NCBI GenBank assembly: GCA_947625865.1
Contig: CANQQD010000005.1
Location: 1-64,000 of the forward strand
DNA length: 64,000 bases
Source of the DNA: an uncultured Clostridia bacterium
GTDB lineage: Bacteria; Bacillota; Clostridia; Christensenellales; Borkfalkiaceae
Reading direction: 5' to 3'
Positions within the stretch are counted from its first letter, which is position 1, and each line of letters starts with the position of its first letter. The position numbers were made by a program, and so were the translations under genes. The notes below the pieces were generated by a model. It was not told where the DNA came from. It did not search any database and saw only the letters and a list, made by a program, of their open reading frames with translations. Positions 27,606 to 37,479 of this stretch are shown piece after piece.

Positions 27606-28568
27606 TTACATTGATATCATTTGCAGCGTTTCATAGAGCTCATAATTGAACTTTTTCTTCATGCTTACAGCTTCAATGATATCCATGTCAATGATTTCGT
27701 TTTTGTGTATGCCTACCACCCGGTTGCCGATGCCGTCGTTGAGAAGCCGTACGGCTTTATTTCCGAACTGTGCGGCAAGCATCCTGTCAGCCATCGAGGG
27801 CGAGCCGCCCCTTTGGATATGACCAATAGTTGTGGGGCGCACGGAATATGTGGTTACGGATTGCAGTTGTTTTGCAAATTCGTCGGCTGTGCATACACCC
27901 TCGGCAACTACAACTATATTGGAATGTTTACCGTTCGCTCTCGAGCGGTTGATTTTCATTACGATATCGTCAAGGTCGAAAACGACCTCGGGAACCACAA
28001 TGATTTCGGCGCCGCTCGCAATACCGGCGTACAGCGCAATATCTCCGCACCTTCTGCCCATAACTTCAACTACGGAGATCCTTTCGTGTGAAGTCATAGT
28101 GTCGCGAAGCTTATTTATTACGTCGATGCAGGTATTGACAGCCGTATCAAAGCCCAAAGTATAGTCGGTATATTCAAGGTCGTTGTCGATCGTGCCGGGT
28201 ATTCCGATAGTCGGAACGCCGTATTCCTCAGAAAGGCATTTAGCTCCTCTGAACGACCCGTCGCCGCCAATTACGACAAGTCCGTCGATGCCGCGGGCTT
28301 CAAGCGTTTTTACCGCCTTTTTTTGCCCTTCCTTAGTAAGCATTTCAAGACAACGCGCCGTTCTGAGTTTTGTCCCGCCCCTTTGAACTATATCGGAAAC
28401 GGAACGCATTTCCATGGGGATCATTTCGTCATCAATGAGCCCCTGATAGCCGCGCTCAATTCCGTAAACCTCCATGCCGAAATAAATTGCCGTGCGCACT
28501 ACCGCTCTTATGCAAGCGTTCATGCCGGGAGCATCACCGCCGCTGGTCAGCAAGCCAATTCTTTTCAT
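27606..28568 (-). CDS. pfkA: ATP-dependent 6-phosphofructokinase
   Basis: KRIGLLTSGGDAPGMNACIRAVVR, VVIGGDGSFRGAKCLSEE, GIPGTIDNDLEYTDYTLGFDTAVNT, VEVMGRRCGDIAL. Confidence 0.96.
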   Translation of the reverse strand: MKRIGLLTSGGDAPGMNACIRAVVRTAIYFGMEVYGIERGYQGLIDDEMIPMEMRSVSDIVQRGGTKLRTARCLEMLTKEGQKKAVKTLEARGIDGLVVIGGDGSFRGAKCLSEEYGVPTIGIPGTIDNDLEYTDYTLGFDTAVNTCIDVINKLRDTMTSHERISVVEVMGRRCGDIALYAGIASGAEIIVVPEVVFDLDDIVMKINRSRANGKHSNIVVVAEGVCTADEFAKQLQSVTTYSVRPTTIGHIQRGGSPSMADRMLAAQFGNKAVRLLNDGIGNRVVGIHKNEIIDMDIIEAVSMKKKFNYELYETLQMISM

Positions 28569-28652
28569 AAAAAATTCCTCCACACACAACTATAGGTTTC
28601 GTGCAGCCCCCTTAAAACAAGCACGGAACACGCTCTCATCACTTCCGCAAAT

Positions 28653-28681
28653 ATTATAACAAATTAAAAGGCAAATTACAA
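28653..28681 (-). promoter_or_regulatory. pfkA promoter
   Basis: Minus strand TTGTAA-17 nt-TATAAT. Confidence 0.65.
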
Positions 28682-28695
28682 CACTTTTAATAAAA

Positions 28696-31600
28696 TTATT
28701 TTGATTCAACGTACTTAACTTCCGCCTGCTCGAGAAATGAATACAACTCAGCCAAAAGCCCCCTGCAATAATTGACGCCCGCAGGGAATTTATAGCGCTT
28801 TTCTCCGCGCACTATTTTGCAAACCAATCTACCGGGATAATTGCTTAAAACCGACATAAGTTCATCAAAACTGTCGTCATCAATCCTTGACGTATTGAGC
28901 CAAAGCGTCGCCCCGGGAATTTCGGTATTCTGCTGTTCACTGCCGGACGGCGCGCTTATTTCAATTACGTCGTCGACTATGCAGGAGATACCTTTTTCAT
29001 AATCGATATCAAGCTTTCCGTTGATTTTAACGATTCTGTCATTCCCGATTATTGCTTTCACTTTTTCAAAAACCTGCGGGAAACACACGCACTCAAGGCT
29101 TCCGTACACGTCCTCCAGGTTCATGAAAGCCATAATAGCCCCCGTTCTCTTAGTGACTGTACGCTTAAACGACGATATTATGCCAGACATAGTAATATGC
29201 ATACCGTCTGAAATTTGGTTATAAGTACGATTACCTTCCTCGTCCTCAACATAATCGTCCAATAGCGAACAGTTAAAATTGCAGTCGGGGAATGCGTTCA
29301 TATATTTTTCAAACGGATGCCCGCTTACATATACTCCGAGCACTTCCTTTTCGAGCGAAAGCTTTACGTTCGGCTCAAATTCGGCAATATCGGGATAAGT
29401 GGCTTCAAGCTTTTCCTCTTCGAGAATATCTCCGAAAAAGCTCATTTGGGCGCTTGCATGCTGTTTGCCTATTATTTTTGCGCGCGCGCAAAGTGGCTCG
29501 TATATTTGCGCAAGCTGCGAGCGCTTTACGCCCATTTCGTCGAATGCACCCGAATAGATCAGCCCTTCCACAAGTCTTGTGTTAAGAGTGCCGGCGGAAA
29601 TTCCCGCTTGTTGCTTTTCGTTCAATGCGTTTGTACATCTTAAAATAAAGTCGGGGAAGTCTTTGAATACGCCGTTTTTGGTCCTTTCCTCCATTATGAC
29701 CTCGATAACTCCCTGACCAATGCCCTTGAGAGCTGAGAGACCGAACCTTACGCCATTATTTTCAACGGTGAAAAAGGTTTTACTTTTATTGATGTCCGGC
29801 GGATATACCTTATACCCTTTCTCTTTAAGGTATAAAACGTATTTTGTTATTTCGTCTATTTTGTTCAGACGGTTATTCAAAAGCGCGCAAATAAATTCTT
29901 TACAGTAATATTTTTTGAGCCACGCCGTCTGGTATGCAAGCGTGCCGTAGGCGGCTGCATGAGATTTGTTGAACGCATATGAAGCAAAGCCCTCCATATC
30001 TCCGAAAATCTTGCCTGCAACTTCTGCGGATATGCCGTTGTGTACGCAGCCCTTGATCTCCGATCCGTTTATATCGCTTATACCGCCGTTGATAAATTTC
30101 TCCTTTTGCGCCATAAGCGTCTTTTTGTCCTTTTTACCCATTGCACGGCGTACAAGATCGGCTTCGCCGAGTGAAAATCCCGCTAAATTCTGGAATATCT
30201 GCATAACCTGTTCCTGATAAACGGGTATTCCATAGGTGACCTTAAGAATTTTTTCTTCCTGGGGGCAGTCGTACGAGATCTTCTCCTCACCGTGCTTTCT
30301 GCGGCAGAAGGAATCGATAAATTTCATAGGACCGGGACGATAGAGCGAAACGCCCGCTATCAAATCCTCAAGACAGTCGGGTTTAAGCGTCTTCATGAAT
30401 CTCTTCATGCCTCCGGCTTCAAGCTGGAACACTCCGTCCGTGTCTCCCTCGGCAATGAGCTGATATGCGCCCTCATCCTTATAGCCTATTATATTGAAAT
30501 CAATATCTCTGTTGTGGTTTTCTTTGATATAGTCAAGACATTTCTTTATATCCGTCAATGTTACAAGCGCAAGGAAGTCCATCTTTAACATTCCGAGCGC
30601 CTCGATCTCTTTTGCTACAAACTGCGTTGTAATATCTTCTCCGTTTCTTGAAAGCGGAACATTGTCGGCTATGCGCTTCTGGCAGATGACCACTCCCGCG
30701 GCGTGCATACCCGTCTGTCTCGGCATACCCTCTATCTTGAGAGCCATGTCGATAACTCGCCGAAGAGTTATGTCTGTTTCATAAATTTCGCAGAATTCCT
30801 TGTTTTTAGCCGACTTTAACTCTAAGAGCTTCTGCTCAAGATCCGGCTTTTTATCATCGTCGGTCTCGGCGTCCAATTGTTTCTGAGCCGCGTCGATCCG
30901 TCTTCCCAAAAGGTCGCTTATAGACGATTTGCCATCCATTATCTTGGTGAGTCTGTCCGTTTCGGAATACGGAACGCGCATTACCCTTCCTACGTCCTTT
31001 ATGGAGTTTTTCGCCGCCATAGTGCCGAACGTGACAATCTGGCAAACGTTTTCCCTGCCATACTTTTGTCTGACGTATTCTATTGTTTCCTCACGCCTTT
31101 CCGTACAGAAGTCGATATCGAAATCTGGCATGGAAACGCGGTCGGGGTTTAAAAATCTCTCAAAAAGCAGATCGTACTGCAGGGGCTCAACGTCGGTTAT
31201 GCCTATTGAATAAGCTACTATTGAGCTTACGCCCGAGCCTCTGCCGGGTCCTACGGGTATGCCCTGCTCCTTCGACCAGTTGATAAAATCCCAGACCACG
31301 AGATAATAGTCGGCATAGCCCATGCCGCAGATTATGTTAAGCTCGTACTCCGCTCTGTCAAGCTCGCGTTGCGTCGGAGTTCCGTAGCGTTTTTTCAGCC
31401 CGACCTCGGTAAGCTTTCTCAAATATTGCTCGGCGGTCGACCCGTCTGGCGGTGTGTACATAGGTATAAGCGAGGTATCCTTTATCGGATAGCCCTTTTT
31501 ATCAAGATTAAACGCAGGCTCCGTGACTTTATCGGCAATCACCCTTGTGTTTGAAATCGCCTGCGGCAGGTTGGGGAACAGCGCAGCCATCTGGTCGCCC

Positions 31601-32325
31601 GTTTTAAAATAAAATTCCTGCGTTTCGAACTTCATCCTCTTGGGATCGTCGAGCTGCTTTTTCATTTGGATACACATTAGAACGTCCTGCATTTCCACGT
31701 CGGACTTTTCTATGTAGTGCACGTCATTCGTTGCGACAAGTTCCACCCCGATTTCGTTTGCGAGCTTAACGAGCAGCGGCAAAACGCGGCGCTCGTCGTT
31801 TATGCCGTGATTTTGGATCTCAATGTAAAAATCCTCACCGAAAATCCCCTTAAGATAAAGCGCCAATTCTTTTGCGCCCTCGTAATCGTCGGCTAAAAGC
31901 CTTCTGGGTATTCCGCCGGCAAGGCATGCAGACAGGCAGATTACGCCTTCCGAATGTTCCTTAAGGACCATGTAGTCGATCTTCGGTTTATAATAAAAGC
32001 CGTCCACAAAGGCCATAGAATCAAGCTGGACAAGATTTTTATAGCCGGCTTTATTTTTTGCAAGCAAAATCAGGTGCTCGGCGGTATTGGAGCTTTTATC
32101 TTTCATATCCTTGGTAAGATAGAATTCGCATCCGATTATGTACTTTATCCCCGCTATGGACGCTTTTTCCGCAAGCTGCAGCGTGCCATACATGTTGCCA
32201 TGGTCGGTTATACATACAGTATCAATGCCGTTCTTTTTGCAATGGCTTATTAAGTTGTCAATTTTGCAGGCGCCGTCCAAAAGCGAATATTCGGTGTGCA
32301 AATGCAAATGTACAAAATCGGTCAT
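28696..32325 (-). CDS. dnaE: DNA polymerase III subunit alpha
   Basis: FVHLHLHTEYSLLDGACKI PHP domain, GPGRGSGVSSIVAYSIGITDVEPLQYDLLFERFLNPDRVSMPDFDIDFC. Confidence 0.97.
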   Translation of the reverse strand: MTDFVHLHLHTEYSLLDGACKIDNLISHCKKNGIDTVCITDHGNMYGTLQLAEKASIAGIKYIIGCEFYLTKDMKDKSSNTAEHLILLAKNKAGYKNLVQLDSMAFVDGFYYKPKIDYMVLKEHSEGVICLSACLAGGIPRRLLADDYEGAKELALYLKGIFGEDFYIEIQNHGINDERRVLPLLVKLANEIGVELVATNDVHYIEKSDVEMQDVLMCIQMKKQLDDPKRMKFETQEFYFKTGDQMAALFPNLPQAISNTRVIADKVTEPAFNLDKKGYPIKDTSLIPMYTPPDGSTAEQYLRKLTEVGLKKRYGTPTQRELDRAEYELNIICGMGYADYYLVVWDFINWSKEQGIPVGPGRGSGVSSIVAYSIGITDVEPLQYDLLFERFLNPDRVSMPDFDIDFCTERREETIEYVRQKYGRENVCQIVTFGTMAAKNSIKDVGRVMRVPYSETDRLTKIMDGKSSISDLLGRRIDAAQKQLDAETDDDKKPDLEQKLLELKSAKNKEFCEIYETDITLRRVIDMALKIEGMPRQTGMHAAGVVICQKRIADNVPLSRNGEDITTQFVAKEIEALGMLKMDFLALVTLTDIKKCLDYIKENHNRDIDFNIIGYKDEGAYQLIAEGDTDGVFQLEAGGMKRFMKTLKPDCLEDLIAGVSLYRPGPMKFIDSFCRRKHGEEKISYDCPQEEKILKVTYGIPVYQEQVMQIFQNLAGFSLGEADLVRRAMGKKDKKTLMAQKEKFINGGISDINGSEIKGCVHNGISAEVAGKIFGDMEGFASYAFNKSHAAAYGTLAYQTAWLKKYYCKEFICALLNNRLNKIDEITKYVLYLKEKGYKVYPPDINKSKTFFTVENNGVRFGLSALKGIGQGVIEVIMEERTKNGVFKDFPDFILRCTNALNEKQQAGISAGTLNTRLVEGLIYSGAFDEMGVKRSQLAQIYEPLCARAKIIGKQHASAQMSFFGDILEEEKLEATYPDIAEFEPNVKLSLEKEVLGVYVSGHPFEKYMNAFPDCNFNCSLLDDYVEDEEGNRTYNQISDGMHITMSGIISSFKRTVTKRTGAIMAFMNLEDVYGSLECVCFPQVFEKVKAIIGNDRIVKINGKLDIDYEKGISCIVDDVIEISAPSGSEQQNTEIPGATLWLNTSRIDDDSFDELMSVLSNYPGRLVCKIVRGEKRYKFPAGVNYCRGLLAELYSFLEQAEVKYVESK

Positions 32326-32342
32326 ATCTTATTCCTTTGACT

Positions 32343-33293
32343 TCAGCTCAGAGATTGTGCAATTTCAATAATTTTTCTCATTCTGTGGTTCAAACAGCTT
32401 TTCGATATCTGCAGCCTGTCGGAAAGCTCCTGCATAGAAGCGTTTTTATCCGCTAACCGGCACATGGCGACGTCAAAAATAGGCTTATCGAGACTTTGAA
32501 GTCCTATCGTCTCCCTGATTATTTCAATTGCCCGAACCTGCTTAACCGAAGCGGTAACAGTTTTATCGATATTTGATACGGAGCAATTGTTGACCCTGTT
32601 GGCATTGTTGAACTTGTCCTTTATTTCAACGATCTGGGTCAGTTTTTCAAGGCTTTCGTTGCAAGCCATCAAATTTAATAGGTCGGAAATAACTTCCTTG
32701 CTTTTGACATATACGACAGCCGAATCTTTGCGTGCGACAAGTTTTGAGAGAACCTCGAAATTGGCTAAAATATCGCAAAAATCGCTTGCGGTGCTCTTAT
32801 TCGAAAAAACGATTTCAAAATGATACCCTGTGCGGCTGTATGAATTTTCATCCGGGAGAGTGCAACTTCCGCCGCCGAGGAAAGCACCTTTAATGTATGA
32901 GATCATCGCATTTTCGTCGTCGACCAATTGCTCGTCAATGCCGAAATTCAAATACTTACCGTCGGCGTCTTCACCTACGATTCCGGTTTTTTTCAAAAAT
33001 TCTTCCGCCTGAGCGCCTACACATTCGAAAGCAAGTTTGTCCTTGCCGCTGAAAACATCGAAACGCGCGCCGGAAACGGTCAGATCCAACCCAAAGCGGG
33101 TTTCGGCAATATCCGTAAAAAATTCAGCCGTATGCTCGTTTTCCGTAACAATTTCAAACCCGTACACACCGTTGCGCGATATTACGCTTCCGCTCGTTCT
33201 TATAAACGAAGAAAGCATACAAAGAGCGCCCTTTTCGGACTGAACGGGCGTTGAAATTATTTCCTGTTTTATTTCTTCGGTAAAGTTTTGCAT
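32343..33293 (-). CDS. whiA: DNA-binding protein WhiA
   Basis: FTEEIKQEI N-term; GAFLGGGSCTLPDENSYSRTGYHFEIVF; C-term HTH LADKNASMQELSDRLQISKSCLNHRMRKI. Confidence 0.92.
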   Translation of the reverse strand: MQNFTEEIKQEIISTPVQSEKGALCMLSSFIRTSGSVISRNGVYGFEIVTENEHTAEFFTDIAETRFGLDLTVSGARFDVFSGKDKLAFECVGAQAEEFLKKTGIVGEDADGKYLNFGIDEQLVDDENAMISYIKGAFLGGGSCTLPDENSYSRTGYHFEIVFSNKSTASDFCDILANFEVLSKLVARKDSAVVYVKSKEVISDLLNLMACNESLEKLTQIVEIKDKFNNANRVNNCSVSNIDKTVTASVKQVRAIEIIRETIGLQSLDKPIFDVAMCRLADKNASMQELSDRLQISKSCLNHRMRKIIEIAQSLS

Positions 33294-33294
33294 G

Positions 33295-34071
33295 TTAAAG
33301 ATTCTTTTTTTTGTATTCCGCAAATCTGAAATTCGGTATTCTGCCGTCGATGTTCTCTATTGATTCCAAAGGTATTTCAGCCTCACTGAGCAACTCTTCG
33401 GCTATTTTTGTATCGCCTACTCTATCCGCCGAATGGGCGTCGGAATCGATTACGAATTTCACGCCGGTCGAAGCCATTAAATTGAGCTCTTCGGCGGAAA
33501 CATGCCGCTTTTTAGTGTTGATCTCGATGTAAGTGCCGTAATCGGCACAGCATTTTGCCACTTCCTCAAGGTCACAGTAGCACTTATAATTTATATGGGT
33601 GAGAATATCTATCGGGTTTTTCTTAATTGCGTTTATATATGCTTTGGTGGTATTTTCGATTACCTTTTCAGACGGTTTTTTGCCGAATTTGTAGGCGGCA
33701 TAATTTTTCATCATTATGTTGTACATATCGGAAAATTTTTTATATTTCAAAACCTCGTGGATACCGCACAGATAAATGTCGAAGAACGGCAAATCGCTCT
33801 CTTTCATATCTGTGTCGCCGCCAAGCGAAATGAGGTTGCTCTCCATGCCCATCAAAACTCTTATTCCTGTGAGCTTTTCCGCCTCTATACATTCTGCGCG
33901 CAACTCACCGAGCTTTTTGCGCTTGAGCCCGAACAGTAAATGGTTGAAGCCGTGATCGGTTATAGCAATTTGCTTTAAACCAAGTTTCTTTGCCGCACGG
34001 GTATTTTCAAGTACGGTATTTTTTCCGTGCGAGTAGGGCGTATGCGTATGATAATCAGCCGAAAGTATCAT
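33295..34071 (-). CDS. PHP domain-containing hydrolase
   Basis: DYHTHTPYSHGKNTVLENTRAAKKLGLKQIAITDHG, INTKKRHVSAEEL, FVIDSDAHSADRVGD. Confidence 0.9.
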   Translation of the reverse strand: MILSADYHTHTPYSHGKNTVLENTRAAKKLGLKQIAITDHGFNHLLFGLKRKKLGELRAECIEAEKLTGIRVLMGMESNLISLGGDTDMKESDLPFFDIYLCGIHEVLKYKKFSDMYNIMMKNYAAYKFGKKPSEKVIENTTKAYINAIKKNPIDILTHINYKCYCDLEEVAKCCADYGTYIEINTKKRHVSAEELNLMASTGVKFVIDSDAHSADRVGDTKIAEELLSEAEIPLESIENIDGRIPNFRFAEYKKKNL

Positions 34072-34939
34072 TGAATTCTCCTATGTACACAACCTCTTCC
34101 TCGAGCCGTAACCCGAATCTCTCTAACACCCTTGCCTTTATAAAGCCGATAAGCGCATAAATTTCAGCTGCAGTCGCGCCCTCGTTTAAAATAAAGTTTG
34201 CATGCGCGCGGCTTACAACCGCTCCTCCGATTCTAAAGCCCTTCAGTCCGCACTCTTCTATGATTTTGCCCGCGCTCAGCCCGTTTGGATTTTTAAAAAC
34301 ACATCCGCAGCTTTTGCCTTTAGGCTGAGCCATCCTTTTTAATAAAGTTTGGCGGATATTGTCTTTAACTTTTGCCTCGCTTGATAACTTAACCTTAAAA
34401 CGTGAAGATAAAATCAAGCAATTTATGTCACGCATAGTACTATATTTATATCCAAAATCACATAATTTATTTGAAAAAATATGCAATTCGTCGTTAAAAA
34501 CCTTGCAGTCAACTAAAACATCTGAAATAAATTTTCCGCACGCTCCTGCGTTCATATAAGTCAACCCGCCCACGCTTGCCGGTATTCCTGCCAAAAATTC
34601 AAGTCCGCCCAACCCGTTTTCTATGCAAAATTTTAAGAGCTGCGCAACTGTCGCTCCGCTTTGGCAATTCAGGATATCGCCGTCAAGCGTAATTTTATTA
34701 AGTTTTGACGTGCATATGACCGAGCCGTTATAAAATCTATCCGACGCAAGAATATCAGAGCCGTTTCCGAGTACGAAAAATCTTTCATTTCGCGAGCTTA
34801 GCTTATAAAAAATTTTGATTGCAGCGTCTTCGGTTACGGGCATAAATGCTATCTTGCACTTTCCGCCAAGCCTGTATGTTGTATGCTTGGATAAATCGAA
34901 ATTCCTTTCAGATACTACATCAAGATTATTAGGATCCAC
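34055..34939 (-). CDS. murB: UDP-N-acetylmuramate dehydrogenase
   Basis: TTYRLGGKCKIAFMP, VLGNGSDILASD, GLGGLEFLAGIPASVGGLTYMNAGA, GKSCGCVFKNPNGLSAGKIIEECGLKGFRIGGAVVSRAHANFILN; GTG start. Confidence 0.95.
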   Translation of the reverse strand: MDPNNLDVVSERNFDLSKHTTYRLGGKCKIAFMPVTEDAAIKIFYKLSSRNERFFVLGNGSDILASDRFYNGSVICTSKLNKITLDGDILNCQSGATVAQLLKFCIENGLGGLEFLAGIPASVGGLTYMNAGACGKFISDVLVDCKVFNDELHIFSNKLCDFGYKYSTMRDINCLILSSRFKVKLSSEAKVKDNIRQTLLKRMAQPKGKSCGCVFKNPNGLSAGKIIEECGLKGFRIGGAVVSRAHANFILNEGATAAEIYALIGFIKARVLERFGLRLEEEVVYIGEFNDTFG

Positions 34940-34955
34940 CGAATTTTACCTTTAT

Positions 34956-34984
34956 ATTTTACCATTCATTCAGGTTTATTTCAA
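34956..34984 (-). promoter_or_regulatory. murB-PHP-whiA promoter
   Basis: Minus strand TTGAAA-17 nt-TAAAAT, 17 nt upstream of the GTG start. Confidence 0.65.
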
Positions 34985-34986
34985 TA

Positions 34987-35904
34987 TTATTTAAGTAAAT
35001 TTTTAAGTAAATTTATATTTGAATTAGTTATAGCGTCGTCAAGCCTGTTTTTCATATCCAAGCTTACCGGGTTTTTCAGTTCAAATTCGAACTTTATCCC
35101 CTCCATTTGCGACATGGCGCCGTCATAGAGCTTGCTGTCGCCCATCAGACCGATTTCATCCAATTCATTTGCTTTTGATTTAAGGAATGAAATAAATTCT
35201 TTTGAATATCTCCTGTTTTTGGCGTTTTCAGCTGTTACGGATATCAGTTGATATAGGTCGTTGAACTCAGTTACAGGCTTTACTTTAAACGAGGCCCCCC
35301 GTGTTGTCATTCGGTATATATCCCTCTGGGTGCCCAATAAATATTTGAATTTGCCGTTCAATAGGCTTACATATGCGCTTGTGGGATTTTCCGTTGCTGC
35401 TCCGTTCAGCCCGAGAAACAGTGCCGCAGCACCTGACATATTTTCTATTCCGCGGTTAATTACTGTGTTTTGTGTGCCCATATCGCTGAAATCGGCGCTT
35501 TCATCGGTCGTAATAACGCAATACCCGCCGCGTGCCCACACGCTTGAAGCAGGCTTGCCATTGATGTAGCCTTCAAGCCCGTATGTTCCCGCACCGTATG
35601 ATATTAAATCGGGAACCGTGTTTTTGGCAAGATTTTGTCTTGCGGCTTCGGAGGATAGGGAAATTATATGTACATAGCAGTCGTTTTGTTTGGAAAATTC
35701 ATCGCCGAGGCTTTGCAAAAAGCTTGCTCGAGAACCTTTTCCTCCCTCAAAGCTATCGATCTGCCAAACGGTTATCATATTCATTTCGGCTTCTTCTGCG
35801 TTTGTTCCAATATTTTTTATCGCCGTAATTATAGGCGTCGAAATCAAAACCGAAATACAGACGGCAAACCAAATTGCTTTTACAATAATTTTTTTACGGG
35901 TCAT
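34987..35904 (-). CDS. membrane-anchored/secreted extracellular solute-binding-like protein
   Basis: N-terminal signal/TM segment, then ITVWQIDSFEGGKGSRASFLQSLGDEFSKQN... resembling ABC family-1 binding proteins; no adjacent permease genes. Confidence 0.6.
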   Translation of the reverse strand: MTRKKIIVKAIWFAVCISVLISTPIITAIKNIGTNAEEAEMNMITVWQIDSFEGGKGSRASFLQSLGDEFSKQNDCYVHIISLSSEAARQNLAKNTVPDLISYGAGTYGLEGYINGKPASSVWARGGYCVITTDESADFSDMGTQNTVINRGIENMSGAAALFLGLNGAATENPTSAYVSLLNGKFKYLLGTQRDIYRMTTRGASFKVKPVTEFNDLYQLISVTAENAKNRRYSKEFISFLKSKANELDEIGLMGDSKLYDGAMSQMEGIKFEFELKNPVSLDMKNRLDDAITNSNINLLKNLLK

Positions 35905-35941
35905 ATATTATTGTATTAAGATTTTGCCGCAAAAATACATA

Positions 35942-35967
35942 GGGAGTATCCAAAACAGAATACTCCC
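35942..35967 (-). other. intergenic hairpin, possible terminator
   Basis: GGGAGTAT-CCAAAACAGA-ATACTCCC. Confidence 0.5.
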
Positions 35968-35989
35968 CCGCCCATCTGTCAAAACGATC

Positions 35990-36025
35990 AACGCTTTAAC
36001 AAACAAGCATATATATTAAAGCGTT
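35990..36025. other. intergenic inverted repeat (10-bp perfect stem)
   Basis: AACGCTTTAA ... TTAAAGCGTT. Confidence 0.5.
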
Positions 36026-36075
36026 GCCGCTTGTAAAAATATCTTGCGCAACAAATATAATTATATGCGCTATTT

Positions 36076-36621
36076 TTATAATATTTTTGAAGTTCTTAAA
36101 ATGTTCCGCTCATAAAGCCATCTGTTGAATTGGGCTGAAATAATTATTTTCAGATATATGCATAAACCGGCAAACAGTAAATTGAAAACAAATAGTCCCG
36201 CAATCAACGCTATAATTAATGTTACATTAATTCTGTATTGTACTAAGCCATAGTTATATAGAATTAATCGGACAGATAGGAATATTATGCCGCATAAACT
36301 CATTATGGTCAAAAAACCGCATACAGATACAAAAACTTGCTTTGCCTTTTGGGTTGCGGCAAACTGCCAAAAATATTCGTGGCGTTCATTCCACGGCAAA
36401 TTTTTAAACAAAACCGTTTCTGCGGCTGAATCTGTGCCGATAAAATATTCCGCCGATACGCCGAGAATGTTGCAAAGCCGCGCAAGCGTCTGCAAATCAG
36501 GTTCGGCTGTGCCGCGCTCCCAGCGTGAAACCGCCTGTCTTGTTACGTAAAGCTTTTCGGCAAGCTGGTCCTGAGTAAGGCACTTATTTTTTCTCGCTTC
36601 AACAAGTTTTTCCGAAAACAT
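36076..36621 (-). CDS. XRE-family HTH regulator with C-terminal transmembrane helices
   Basis: MFSEKLVEARKNKCLTQDQLAEKLYVTRQAVSRWERGTAEPDLQTLARLCNILGVSAEYFIG followed by two hydrophobic segments. Confidence 0.9.
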   Translation of the reverse strand: MFSEKLVEARKNKCLTQDQLAEKLYVTRQAVSRWERGTAEPDLQTLARLCNILGVSAEYFIGTDSAAETVLFKNLPWNERHEYFWQFAATQKAKQVFVSVCGFLTIMSLCGIIFLSVRLILYNYGLVQYRINVTLIIALIAGLFVFNLLFAGLCIYLKIIISAQFNRWLYERNILRTSKIL

Positions 36622-36683
36622 ATCTGTGCACCTCTGAAAGTATTATACCGTTGCAAACAAAGTTTTTTCAAGTGATTTTATAA

Positions 36684-36716
36684 AAACTAGGCGCAACCGT
36701 TTGTTGCGCCTAGTTT
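36684..36716 (-). terminator. terminator downstream of yebC
   Basis: AAACTAGGCGCAAC-AAACG-GTTGCGCCTAGTTTTTA on the minus strand. Confidence 0.9.
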
Positions 36717-36733
36717 AACAATAAATAAATTTA

Positions 36734-37471
36734 TTATTCCTCTTCGTCCTCGGGCAAATCGACATTGTGATAAACGTCCTGCACGTCGTCGAGTTCATTG
36801 AGCCTGTCGAGCATTTTTTCAAACTGTTCAAGCTTTTCGCCCGAAAGTGTTATATAATTCTGGGGGATCATTTTGATTTCAGCTTCAAGGAACGTAACGC
36901 CCTTGTCCTCGAAATACTTTCTTGCCGCAGACCAGTTTTCGGGAGTCGTGAACACCTCGTAAACATCTTCCTCTACCGTGTAATCTTCGGCTTCGGCTTC
37001 GAGGCAGTACTCCATCATGGTATCTTCGTCGAGCGCGACCGTTTTTTCTATAACGAATACGCCCTTATTATCAAACATGTACGAAACGCAGCCGTTATTT
37101 CCCATCTGCCCGCCGCATTTAGCCATTGCCGAACGGACGTCTCCCGCCGTTCTGTTGACGTTGTCGGTAAGAGTTTTTATTATGACCGCGGCGCCGCCCG
37201 CGCCGTATCCCTCGTAGATAAGCTCCTTATAATCTTTACCAGCAAGCTCGCCTGCAGCCTTGGCAATAGAACGCTTTATCGTATCGTTGGGCATATTCGC
37301 AGCCTTTGCCTTGGCTATAACGTCGGCAAGCTTGGAGTTGGTTTCGGGATTGGGATTACCCTTTGCTGCAACTGCAATTTCTCTGCCTATTTTGGTGAAC
37401 GCCGCGCCGCGTGCTGCGTCCGTCTTACCTTTTTTTGCTTGTATATTGTGCCATTTTGAATGTCCTGACAT
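36734..37471 (-). CDS. YebC/PmpR family regulatory protein
   Basis: MSGHSKWHNIQAKKGKTDAARGAAFTKIGREI, YEGYGAGGAAVIIKTLTDNVNRT. Confidence 0.97.
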   Translation of the reverse strand: MSGHSKWHNIQAKKGKTDAARGAAFTKIGREIAVAAKGNPNPETNSKLADVIAKAKAANMPNDTIKRSIAKAAGELAGKDYKELIYEGYGAGGAAVIIKTLTDNVNRTAGDVRSAMAKCGGQMGNNGCVSYMFDNKGVFVIEKTVALDEDTMMEYCLEAEAEDYTVEEDVYEVFTTPENWSAARKYFEDKGVTFLEAEIKMIPQNYITLSGEKLEQFEKMLDRLNELDDVQDVYHNVDLPEDEEE

Positions 37472-37479
37472 AAATTACC

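Noticed and set aside
36767-37459. 230-aa plus-strand ORF opposite yebC
   Set aside because: Fully antisense to conserved yebC, no independent support
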